A stretch of DNA of 64,000 nucleotides, from positions 18,428,197-18,492,196 of the forward strand of contig CM057149.1 of NCBI GenBank assembly GCA_029964075.1, given 5' to 3'. How positions within the stretch are numbered: position 1 is the stretch's first letter; each line of letters starts with the position of its first letter. The DNA comes from Patiria pectinifera (Eukaryota; Echinodermata; Asteroidea; Valvatida; Asterinidae). Made by a program: the position numbers and the translations under genes. Below the pieces are notes generated by a model, which did not search any database, was not told where the DNA came from, and worked only from the letters and a program-made list of their open reading frames with translations. Shown piece by piece: positions 44,562 through 55,200 of this stretch.

Positions 44562-46748
44562 CTGAAGAGGAAAAAAAACAACCGAAAAATCTTTGGCTTT
44601 GCACAGTGGAGAGCACAAATTGGAAGATCTTTGCAGATGCACTGTGTGAACCACAGATGTTTAACTAACTCTTCTTGTTCTTTTCGGAACTATTTTTCTA
44701 TGATTTAGAAAAAATGATGTGATGGCATTTATATTACGCCCGAACTAAAGCAAAGGCCCCAACTACAAATGGGACTGTCCATAGCACTGTGCAGTACACC
44801 TTACAGCATGACAGAGTCCTGCAGTCTTGGAGTGCTCCTACTGCACTGAGGCAGATTATCAGTGACAATGAAAAAAACAAAGTGTGTGCCCATCACAGTT
44901 GAACGAAGACTAGCCCCATAAAACTTCCTTCATATTGTGAGCTACACACCAATGCCCCCAAAATTTCCTGAAAAGTTGTGAAAATCTTGAAAAGCTTGAA
45001 ATCTACACATTTAAAAACAAAAATATGATATTCACTATGGAAACTACTTTCCTGATTAATAACCAGGAAAAAAATCACAAAGTCAAATATTCATGACCTC
45101 GAGAAAAATACTGCAGTAAAGTTTGGGCAAACATTATGCTAATTTCGCCTGAAAATAACAGGATAACTAGACATCTAGGCAAGTAACTTCCATAGTGAAT
45201 ATCAAGTGATAAAGACGTCCCAATTAAACACAACTTTTCCCGACACATAGCCATCACCACCGTGTGGCTCACAATATGGAGGGGTCCAGTATTTGAGCCA
45301 CATTTGGGGCTAGGATGAAGGTAGTCTAAGGATCAGACATTCACATGTGCAGAGCCATGGTCGAACATAACATGCAAAATTTTATGCAACCCCGCGCGCC
45401 AGCCAATCGGAGTGAACTTTAGAAACTGTGACGTCATTTCGATCAGACATGTGGACTCGGCTGTTGATTGGTCAATTTGGATGCCATTAGAAGGCGCCCG
45501 CTGAATGGTCAGAATTTCGAGGTCAAGACGCAGTCTAGTTGCATAATCACTCGCCGAATCTGCTCGTATATTACCCTTGGGGATCTTCCATAGACTAGGG
45601 TGAAGACGGACTTTCTCTGAAATCTGGTGAAACCCAAGGCCAGGCTCTACTCACCTTTCAGGTAGGTAATGTATATACAGCGGCGCAACCACCATTAAAA
45701 TGGAGAAGCCCATAAAGAAGATCCAACGATACGACCACGTGTCAATATGGGGGTCCTTGCTGAAGCCGTGGGAGACATAACCCTGCAAACCACACGATTG
45801 AAAAAAGTAAACAAAAATTCAAATGTTTTTCTTCAGATGTTTACTGCAAAGGAGCAATATCCCACGACTCTTCTTCAGATTTTTGCAAGTAAACGCATCA
45901 CTACATAACGTTAAGGGCCTAAGCCCTGTGCCCAAGTAAAAATGTTTTCAACTTTTGCCAATGCAAGGACTTTGTACTTTACTCTACATTAACTAAACAA
46001 TATAAAACATACACATTTGAGGGGGAAAAAAGGGAAAAAATGTTGCAACCCGACGCCACTTTTCTCTTCATATATCATCTCAATGAAGGTCAGTCGATGC
46101 AAAAATGATGAAAAGACATGAATCTGGGACTGAGAAACGTTTCCAATTTTGTTAAGAAATATTTATCGTCAGACCCCCTAAAATGACGAGGATATGTTTT
46201 GACGCACTTGCATTCAATTTGCATTGGACAACGCGTGCGGGTTGCAAGCGTTATCTGTGTCAATTATGGTGACTCGGGGATACAATATTTTCTTGACTCT
46301 CCATACATTCATTGCCATATAGACTTTGTACACAACCGCTGAAGTGGCGTCAGGTTACCCAAATTCCCTGCATTAAATCAACTTTTCTGAACTAGCCTAG
46401 AAACTGCACTTTTACACAAACAAGTCTTTAAATGTTATCAATGTATAAAATATTTTAAGTCTGTTCATCCCACCCCCACCCCTGCAGCTAAACCACGCCC
46501 ACACTCACCGGGTCGTTTGGGTCCAAACTCGGTTCTCTCTTGCCTTCCCTGATAATTTCTTGAATTCTTTCCTCATCAACTTCTGTCCGCCTACCGGTGA
46601 CGTATTCTGACTGATTCACTTTCTTACTTGTGGAACTATAAATACGAACTGGTACTGCAGGAATATGCGTTCTTAATCTTGGAGAATTCCGCTGTAAAAG
46701 GGTCATCAAACGTGAACCAACTCTCGTTCCTCTCACGAGGGCCGCCAT
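44402..46748 (-). CDS. NDUFB11: NDUFB11, complex I subunit ESSS (3 exons, 175 aa)
   Basis: Accessory subunit of mitochondrial NADH:ubiquinone oxidoreductase, placed in the inner membrane arm. Exons 46748-46509, 45782-45655 and 44561-44402 join in frame (phase 0, then phase 2) through GTGAGT donors and CAG acceptors to give 175 residues. Residues 1-40 are Arg-rich without acids, as in a mitochondrial presequence. The diagnostic family core VSHGFSKDPHIDTWSYRW (83-100) corresponds to the vertebrate SHGYDKDP..D.WN.R motif and is followed by the single membrane helix (about 100-120) and YLPE. The C-terminal helix WARRQAEIVINERRKKGIPL and acidic tail also match the family. Vertebrate NDUFB11 is about 153 residues; the extra length is in the presequence and linker. 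The start is the ATG in AAGATGGCGGCC. The gene is divergent to ATRIP. Confidence 0.93.
44562..45654 (-). other. NDUFB11: NDUFB11 intron 2, with CRE and CCAAT words
   Basis: About 1.1 kb intron. It contains a full palindromic TGACGTCA at 45429-45436, with CCAATCGG upstream (about 45403) and ATTGGTCAAT downstream (about 45463). No exon seen. Confidence 0.5.
45429..45436. promoter_or_regulatory. Palindromic CRE (TGACGTCA) inside NDUFB11 intron 2
   Basis: Exact CREB/ATF consensus, flanked within 40 bases on each side by CCAAT-type words in opposite orientation. That grouping is typical of promoters, but here it lies inside a gene. An alternative start or antisense promoter is possible; chance cannot be excluded. 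Confidence 0.4.
45655..45782 (-). CDS. NDUFB11: NDUFB11 exon 2
   Basis: 128 bases between a TTTGCAG acceptor and an AAAG|GTGAGT donor. It encodes residues 81-122 plus two bases of the next codon: the conserved SHGF.KDP motif and the membrane helix. Confidence 0.94.
45783..46508 (-). other. NDUFB11: NDUFB11 intron 1 with weak inverted repeat
   Basis: About 0.7 kb. ACCCGACGCCACTT near 46047 and AAGTGGCGTCAGGTTACC near 46343 are inverted, suggesting a degenerate foldback element filling the middle. No exon seen. Confidence 0.45.
46509..46748 (-). CDS. NDUFB11: NDUFB11 exon 1
   Basis: Encodes residues 1-80, including the mitochondrial presequence, and ends at CCG|GTGAGT. ATG at 46748 has an A at -3 and G at +4. 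An upstream ATG at 46768 opens a 4-codon reading frame that closes at 46754, just before the true start. Confidence 0.92.
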
Positions 46749-46775
46749 CTTGATTACCCACAATGCATCTTCAGA
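46738..46775 (-). promoter_or_regulatory. NDUFB11: NDUFB11 core promoter/start region: YY1-type and ZNF143-like words
   Basis: On the minus strand ATGCATTGTGGGTAATC is followed by AAGATGGCGGCC. AAGATGGCGGC is the YY1 consensus that often overlaps the start codon of housekeeping and mitochondrial genes. GCATTGTGGG resembles the ZNF143/THAP11 core. The placement at the start codon fits a TATA-less housekeeping promoter. Confidence 0.5.
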
Positions 46776-48134
46776 AACGGTAACAGTTTTCTGGGGTAGA
46801 CCATTTCAGGAGAGGGTGGAAATAAATTTTGTGTATTGATAGACATCTTTTAAATGGGCTTAAAGCTTGATTGTAGCACCTACAAAATCTGAAATTATTT
46901 TTAGATCGAAGGTCATACTTATATAGTACAGTATGTGTCATTTGTTGACGAAATATTTTGTATTTATCGACAGTGTAGATTTTTATCCCCTACTACAACT
47001 TGGAACTTCCAGAAAAAAACACATGTCTCCGCGCTCCGAAAACAAAGTTGGCAGTGCCAGATTTTGGGGTAGGAATCTATTTTTTGTAGGGTTTTAAAGT
47101 AATTTGTAATGAAGTATTTGGCATAACAAAGCATGTGAAGATCGTAGTTTGTTAATACAAACACTTCACCCTCTTAAATTGTATTAAAGTGTGAATTAAA
47201 TAGGGCTAATTTGATACAAATTGGTGACCTGATGACTGTGCGTTGGAATTTTCTCGCCAATTGCCGACATGGCCATGATGGCCGAGTTTCGAAATGTAGC
47301 TTGGGAAAACCCCTAATTCTCATGACATCATAGGGTTTCTCAAGCTAATTTATACACTTTCAGTTACCCTAATTTTCATCAACAATGCTGAAATGCCTCA
47401 GTGACTCCATGTGGCTGAACACAACTAAATCATGTTGGCCTACAACATTATTATCACAAGTTACAATTTACATGAAGATGAATTGTTGGCTTACAAACAT
47501 ACATAGGCCTATGTGAAACTTCATTATTTCATGATCTGCATCATGGTCTGATTCTTGTCAACCACTTGTGCTTGAAGTGATAAAGGTACATGTACTTTAC
47601 ACAGAAAGATTCCCATATCTGGCCATCACTTGTCACCCTGTGCACAAACCCTATGAGACTGGTTTGAAAATTTCTAAGAGTTTCTCAGTAAATACTTCAA
47701 TATTTTCCCTGCTAAATTTGACATTTTAGGACATATTATCACTTTCTGATGGCTGATAGGTCACTGAAGGGAAAAATTAGTGATGGCCAGATATCGGAAC
47801 CTTTCCCTTTACACCACTATTAATTAAGGTAATGTTACGAACATGTCAGTTGAATAAGGTGTTTAGCGGTAATATGCGCCATCTTGCTCAGGGGGCAATT
47901 CTACACGCGTTGCTGTGTACGCATCATCAAAAAAAAACTTTTGCGCTTCAAAGTCGTCATGCGTCCATTCCAAAATGCGCCCAAGATGGCGCATTTTACC
48001 CTGAAACTGCTTATTAATTGTCAGGTTGTGAGTGACCTCTATCTGCTTTGAACAGAAAAGGCCTGTGTTTTTCCATTCCCCCCCCCCCCACGCCCACTAA
48101 CCGTACAATGTGTTTTTTTATTATTTCTTTCCAG
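46776..48134. other. Intergenic region between divergent NDUFB11 and ATRIP
   Basis: About 1.4 kb without coding signal. It presumably holds both promoters and any ATRIP 5' untranslated leader exon. Inverted CAAGATGGCGC words occur near 47880 and 47985. A C12 run lies at 48078-48089, just before the ATRIP acceptor. Confidence 0.45.
47877..47992. promoter_or_regulatory. Pair of inverted YY1-like sites upstream of ATRIP
   Basis: GCGCCATCTT at 47877-47886 and AAGATGGCGC at 47983-47992 are exact inverses about 100 bases apart, with flanking similarity (AATATGCGCCATCTTG against CAAGATGGCGCATTTT). They may be ATRIP promoter sites or the arms of a small foldback element. Confidence 0.4.
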
Positions 48135-48167
48135 AGAAGTCTGGTACGTTTGTAGCAAGCACAGAGC
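48135..48167 (+). other. ATRIP: ATRIP 5' UTR after a probable leader intron
   Basis: TTTATTATTTCTTTCCAG ends at 48134 and looks like a true acceptor, so a non-coding leader exon probably lies upstream. The remaining 33 bases contain the in-frame stop TAG, and ATG follows with A at -3. Confidence 0.5.
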
Positions 48168-49292
48168 ATGTCTGTCAATCCACTGTTCTCCGGGCCTGTG
48201 CCAAACAAGCGTCCTCCCATCTACAACAGTGCTTCCCCTGGACAGAGAAGGGCCAATATCTTGCGTCAGACTAACATCAACTCCGGCAACATGAACGTCC
48301 GGGACTCGCCTGCTCCGAGGAAGAAACCTCGGATTGGAGACATCGGAGAAACGGGGACCACCAACGACTCGGATCCATTCCATGACTTTGATAGTTTCAC
48401 CGAGGACGACTTGGAGTCGTTTGACATGATAGCATCCCAGGCGTTGAGCCAGCAGCCTCACCCTGAGCTCCGCCCACCCACACACACCCTCAAAAGGCCT
48501 GCCAGTGCCCCAAAGTTCCCGAATCAGGTGAAAACAAACCTCATACCACCAGCGCCCTACAGCCAAACTGTAAACAAGAGCAGCATTGTAAATAACAAAC
48601 AACCATCAAGTAGTTCCGGATCGTTGCAACAATCCCACGCCAGTGTTGGTAACGCAAGCTCTAAATTCTCCTTCAAATCGACAAACTCACGAGGAGGTCG
48701 ACCACAAGCCCAGGCCCCCTCCGGATTGCCGAATCGTACGCCGACTCCCACGTTTCCTCAAGCCCAAAGCACAAGCCACACAAGGCAAAGTAATGTCACA
48801 GGAACTAAGATCTATTACTCCTCACAGTATCACGGTGGAAGCACGCCACCAGGCAGTCACCAGCAGGCAGAGAATTTGGCTTCAACCAAAACCCCAAATC
48901 TCCCACCGAACAGGGTAACAGGGCCTCATAAGCACACCATCCAATCCAACGTCGGTGCCAAAGTCACAAATTCTTCTACATCCACCTTTCCAGCTAGAAG
49001 TACTCTACAGAATCTCCACATTGACAGGAGCAGCCGAAGTAATCCCGTCCCTTACAATACAAAACCGGGGGCCATCTCTAACAACTCTAACATGGGAGCG
49101 GGGTTCCACTCTGTACCCCCTCAGGGCGGGGGACGGAGCACCGCGAGTCTAACCCCTCCCAAGGGGGCGATAGCGAGGGAATCGCCGGGTCTACCGTCCA
49201 CAGAAAGGGGCACTGGATCGTCCCAGATCGCCACACTTCAGCAGCAACAGGTGGCCAAGTACAAGTCTGAATGCGAGACAATCAAGAAGCAG
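48168..49292 (+). CDS. ATRIP: ATRIP exon 1
   Basis: 375 whole codons, ending GAAGCAG|GTAGGA. It encodes a basic N terminus with a PRKKPR nuclear-localisation-like motif (50-55), the acidic RPA-binding helix (67-96), a long disordered Ser/Gln/Pro/Asn-rich region, and the first heptads of the coiled coil (QQQQVAKYKSECETIKKQ). Confidence 0.94.
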
Positions 49293-52200
49293 GTAGGACT
49301 CCTTGCCAGCTCCCCAGGCACTCCGTCTTGGAACCTTCCTTTAAAATCTTCCCAAATTTCGCATGGCAAAAACCCAACAGCCCATTCTTGGCCCTCAAAC
49401 TTTCCAATGGGCATCAATTCTTATTTGAAGAAATAAGTGTCTGGACACTACATCAATTTTGCAAAATCCTCACAAATCACGCTGTTGGATTTTCAAAGAT
49501 CTGGGCGGGATGGGTTTTAGTCAATCTTTCTCACAAATCTGCCCATTCTGTTACTGTGTTCCCCAAAATACCAAATAATGGACCTTGCGAATCTCTTTAT
49601 TGCATGGTTACTTTTTGTGTGAACTCTCTGTACCAAATTCTGCCAAATGTAAGCATTTACTCATTTGTTTATTTCAACCAGTAATTTACCAGTAGCAGGA
49701 TCAAATGATAGCAACTGGAGGTCAGCTGTGTAAATTTTGTGCTTTTTGTCCTCTTTAAAAAAGTGTCAGCTCTGTAGGTGGAAATGAGCTCAAATTTTAC
49801 TTTAGCTACTAGACCGGAAGAAATATTCCAAGGTTGTACGTATACAGGCCCCCATTTTTTGCTTAGGGTTCGGTGCCCAAATTGTCTACAAATAAAGTGC
49901 AATTTGAGTTCCCTCAAAGTGTTTGGTTTGGGCAGGATCAATAGATGCGAATTGGAAGGAAATAAAAAAACTCGGTGTCCTTCCTTCTTTATTTTTACTC
50001 TAAAAATGTGTTTTTGTGATACTTTTTACATGGTGGGATGACGCAATGTCACTTCTGAAGTAGCCTGCTCAGCAGAATTCACGAGAAACAAATAAGAATG
50101 ATAACGCGACTTCTCTTGACTACATGTTGTGTTTGTTTTCTTCGCCAGCTGGAGCTCCTAACCAAAGAGATGTTCAGCAAGGAGGGGGAGATACAGGTAC
50201 TGAGACAGAACCTCACCAAATCTAAGGTGGAGACTAGCCGGCTGCAGATGGAACGCTTACAAGCCGAGGAACAGAGGAAACAACAGCTCAGTGAGGTAGA
50301 GAGGGAACTCAAGAAGGAGGTGAGTGTCTGGGAACCAGACCTAAGATGCCTGTTGCATAACATGTTTGATAGGCTGTGCCCGAATCTCTTGCGTAGCCCT
50401 TACCCTGCCAAAAGTAACGGAAAGCAACAGTGGTAAAAAGTTGTTGCATACTGTTGCATTTAGCAGTCAAGTCTCATGTTGCGTTGCATCTTGTTGCATT
50501 TAGCAGGGTAAGTGCCTGTAGTGCCAAGGCTGATACAACAGAATCTACTGTTGCAATTTGTTGCGTTTAGCAGGGAAACTGTTAGAGTCAAATACAACAG
50601 AATCTACTGTTGCAGTTTGTTGCATTTAACAGGGCAACTGCACAGTGCCAAGGCTGATACAACATAAGCCACTGTTGCAATCTGTTGCATTTAGCCGGGT
50701 TATCATTTCGGCTGTGTTGCATGCTGTTGTATTTAGCAGGGTGTCCATAGAAACTCTGATTGGGGTTAGGGCTTAAAAGGTATTGATTGTTGAGGTCATT
50801 TTTTTCTGTTACAACTGGCAATTAGCATAGCCATAGCTCTGGAAGCATGGACGCAGTCTTTACTAGCTTAATTTTATCAGAGCTAAGTTTGATTAAAAAA
50901 CAGCTTCCACTTGCCTATCTGCATAGTGTCAGGGTAATGAAATGGGTCAAAATCACTCTCACTGACAAAAAATGAATTCAGAAACGAAGACATGTGACAG
51001 TAAAATTTTGCATTTTGACCACTGGAGGCATAGCTCAGTGGATCTGCTATTTAGGCATGGTAGTATCGAAAATGAAGTCCCCTTAAAACGAAGACCAAAG
51101 ATCGAAGACCCGCTCAAAAACAACGAACCACTTGAAAACGAAGACCCACTCGAAAACCAAGACCCACTCAAAAACAGTCTTCATTTTCGAGTGAGTCTTT
51201 GTTTTCGAGTGGGTCTTCGGTCTTTATTTTAGGGGTCTTCATTTTCGATACTACCACTTAGGCATTTATAGTGTATTGAAGAGACCAGTTTTAGGCCTAC
51301 TGTTAATTGTCAACCCTAACCCTCCGCAATCCTCCAAATCCAAGCAAGCTGTCTTGGAGGATTTTAGAGGATTGAGGCTGTTTGCCACAAAGGTGTCGGG
51401 TGATTTGGAAGAATACATTGTGTCTGGGTCTTAAGCTGTTTCCTGTATTGTTTATGTTCAGCTATGCATTATTGAGGCCTACAATATACCGGACATCATC
51501 CACACTGCTTCTGGATATCATCCCCACTTCCTCAATGTATTCACAGTGACTGTTGGAGGATTTTAAGGGATTGAGGCAGTGGTTACACCTCCACTGTACA
51601 AATTCAAAATACGAGGATTGAGGCTGTATCGATCGATACGTGGTGGCAGTTGGAGGATTTTGCAGGATTGGAGAATGGATCCTAGTAAAAAGGGCCTAGG
51701 TGGTTAGGGTTTTAATTGTAGCTGTGATCTGCCATTTTGTTATCCCGAGAATTACTAGGTTTTTTTTTTTTTAACTGAATGACAGAACGAAAGCTTGAAA
51801 ACCCAACTTCAGTTCAAGGAGGTGGAGCTGATGCAAGCACAGAGTGCCAGTCAGAACCATCGAACCAGACCGCCCATTTCCTCCGGCTTGAACCACGCCC
51901 CGACCACACCCACAAAGCAACCCTCAACGCCAGCGGCCAGTAAGACTGAAGATGACATCAGAGACTCGGACATGTTTCCAACGCAGCAGTCATTTATGGC
52001 GGACAATCCGAAGGTCGAGAGGGGTCAACTGAGGTCGCCCAGGGTCAGGACGCTGTCAGAAGGTCAGCCAGCCCGCAGTAGTCCCAAGAGGAGTCCAAGG
52101 CGAGGTTTGGCCAGCAAAAGTCCGGGTAAAAACTTTGGAAATAACCTTTTTGTTTTTTAGATAATTTGGCAAAATTACATATTTTCAAAATTTAAATTTC

Positions 52201-55200
52201 ACACTGCTGACTTTCTGTTAATTACCAATTTTTCTTCAGACATTTGTTTTGTCGTTATCTTGGTTCATATTTATACATTTTTTTAATGTTTTTTTTTTTC
52301 TTAGGCAAGGTATCACCATCAATTCACACCTCCGTTCCAGCCTCAAGTTCCAGCTCCTCTACCCCATACGGCAAGCCGCCCAGGAATGCCAAGAAATCCT
52401 CGTTGGTGTCAGATAGGCTTCAGAAAGGTTAGCTCTAATGCCCTTTTCACACTATCCAAAATCTCCCCGTATGATCCCCCGATATTTTCAGGAACCTCTT
52501 TCACTCGAGCAAGAATCCCACACAGCTGTTACGTGGGTCCAGCACTCTTCGTGGGTAAAACCCAAGCCCTGTCGAGGCTCTACACGGCTAGACAATTCAT
52601 AATCTAAGTCTGACCCATGTACAGACAGATGTATTAAGTGCGACTTGGTTCTGCCCATGGTGGGTGAGATATACAGATAGGTGAGACGAAAGCCTCAACA
52701 GAATTGGTGGAAAATATTAGTCCGTGTCCTATTGAGGAATCTTTGATGTCACAGGTCGGGGGTCACCCACACGCCCGCCATATTGGGCTTCTACCTAGTG
52801 CGCAAACATGCATGATGTTGTGTCGCTCAGTTACAGACTTCTTTTAGTATTACCTCCAATTGCCGTGCAATCATGATGGAATTGACAGAATATAGATCCA
52901 CAATAGAATCCACAATAGACCCAAGACCTAATGATGTCACGCTTTGTTTATGCGTGTGCTTTCCTACGAGAGCCTGGTGGTACGCATCCCACCTGGCTCT
53001 CATAGGAAAGCGCACATGTAAACAAAGCGAGACGTCATTTAAGTCTTGGGTCTATTATGTCAACGTCTGTCCAGCATGCTCAGGGTGAAAGTCAACAGAG
53101 ATACGCCGATAAATTATCTCAGCTGGGAACAAACGATCCCTATTAGTGTCAACCTGAGTCGGCAGGGCTGGGGAAGTGGTAGAATGAGAGAACAGAGCCA
53201 TTTTCTTCTCTGTTATTACAGCAAACAACCAGAAGTCAAGCCGAAAAATCTCCCAAAGCCACAGTTGAACACAAAGCTCGGATTTTGAAAAAAAACTGCT
53301 GAATCTCATGCTTTCCTGTCGCTAGGAGTGGAGCCCACAATAAACGTCTGTTCTGTTCTTTTTTTTTTCTTTTCGAAGCTTCGTCCGCAGAGGCCCAGCT
53401 CATTGGCATTTTGTTAGAAGACACAGAGAAGCAAGCCACCACGGCTGGATCCGTGGGTGGGTTGATGGGTCTAGTCCAGAGTACTGGGTACGACAGGGTA
53501 CCACCCAGCGATGGAACGGATGCTGTGATACCAGGACAACCGTTGCCTGCCAAACCCAAAAAGTAGGTCAAAAACTACGCCCAATTTTTCTCGAAGTAAA
53601 ATCTTCCTCCTGAAACAACTTCATTTTTTTGTCTGAGCGCAAGCTACCTCTGCTCTGGGCCTAATTTCATATTGCTGCTAAGCACACCATTTTCTGCTAA
53701 CAGAGCCTCCATCTATTTCATAGATGGAGACCGTAGGCAGTAAGCTTACCTCAGAGCAAAATGTTGCTTAAATCCTTGATGCAACAATATAAATCTCCGT
53801 GTGCACGCAACCATTAGCACATCTACGCCTTGAAATAGTGCTTAAGGTTAGCAAAACTTTCTGCTATAGTTAGTACAACTTTGAGGTTAGGTTAAATCTG
53901 GAGAAATTCTTCCCAACTCCTATTTTTGCGGAAATAACTTTGCTCTTTTATTCCCAAGTTTAATGGTAGAGCATTTCATTTGTCATTTGTTCTTTTTTTT
54001 TTCGTTTAAAGCAACGAAAGTGCTCAAAATCTAAAGGAGGGTGCTTAACAACTAACCTGATGAAGTTTTAGCTCAGTGAATGCTGTATATTCCGAGAAAA
54101 AAAATATTCTATGATCTCAATTTCAATTCAAAAGTTGCCAAGTCATATTTTGCATTGCACCCGAAATCAGCGTCCTGGACACGTTCTCATTCAGCCGATT
54201 GCAGCTGCATGATGTCACACACTGAACCGATGAATTATAGTAACCACACGCGTGTATGTCATGTCAACGCCTGCACGCACCCATTCACGGCTTCGCCAAA
54301 TTAAAAACAAACTACTGATGGAAATTTCCAAAAATGCGTCTTTAGACACATCTTTGTAAATGACCTTCTTTTATTGTTTTCTTCAAAATGACAGCATGCC
54401 AAAAAGAACAATTTCACAGGGAGTTTTGTGCCATTACTATCTTTAAACCAAGTATGGTTTTCAGCAATAATATCAACAATTACTTTTTGCTGTAAAAAAT
54501 ATACTCTACCTTTAATTCTAGTTTCTGCTAAATTGCACTCTGCATATTTCTTCATTCTGTTTCATTATGTATGAAACGTTTGCAATGGTGTTCCTCCCTT
54601 TTTTCAAATGATAATTAGAGTGTTTGAAACAAGGTTTTGTTTCAACATTAACAAGGTTGTGTTTGTTCATGTTATGATTTGTCTCAGTTTCCGTTTTGTC
54701 CTGCCTAGAATTTAAAAAGTAATTCCTTATTTCCTTTACCTTTTCTTTTTAGAGTCTCACCAAACAAGAGGCAGCTGATTCATCACAATGAAAATCCCTC
54801 GCATCGCAGTGTAGAGCTAGCAACCAAGGCCATCTCTAACATCCTGAATCCGCCCCGCATCCCACCGCTGCCACCAAATGTCGCCCACCAAGTACCTCCC
54901 CACAAACCACCAATGGGCAAATCTCAGGACCTGGAGTACCAAGACCCTGCAACCTACATCACGGACCTCTTGCCTCTCATGGAGGATCAGTTGACCTCCT
55001 ACATTGACACGACCCACAGCATAACCCAGAACAATGCCCCAGCCCTCTGCTCTACCTGTCCCAGTAGCAGCAGCGGTGGTGGCAGCGGGGGTCGGAGCCT
55101 GGAGTCCTCCCTCGACTCTTCCGGATCCAGCAGTCCCAGCGAGGAGCTCATGGCGTTAGGCCGTGCCGAATCAGCAGTGCTCACCTCCTTGACTGCCTTG

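Noticed and set aside
44379-44654. Open frame overlapping NDUFB11 exon 3 in another frame
   Set aside because: It is a shadow of the confirmed exon; the true frame is fixed by the intron phases and the SDPDKIVLPSEEEEE tail.
46749-46763. NDUFB11 start at 46763
   Set aside because: That codon is TTG; the first in-frame ATG is at 46748 with a strong context.
48039-48602. 187-codon open frame on the minus strand
   Set aside because: It is antisense to ATRIP exon 1 and the intron before it; ATRIP is proved by homology and phase, so this is a shadow.
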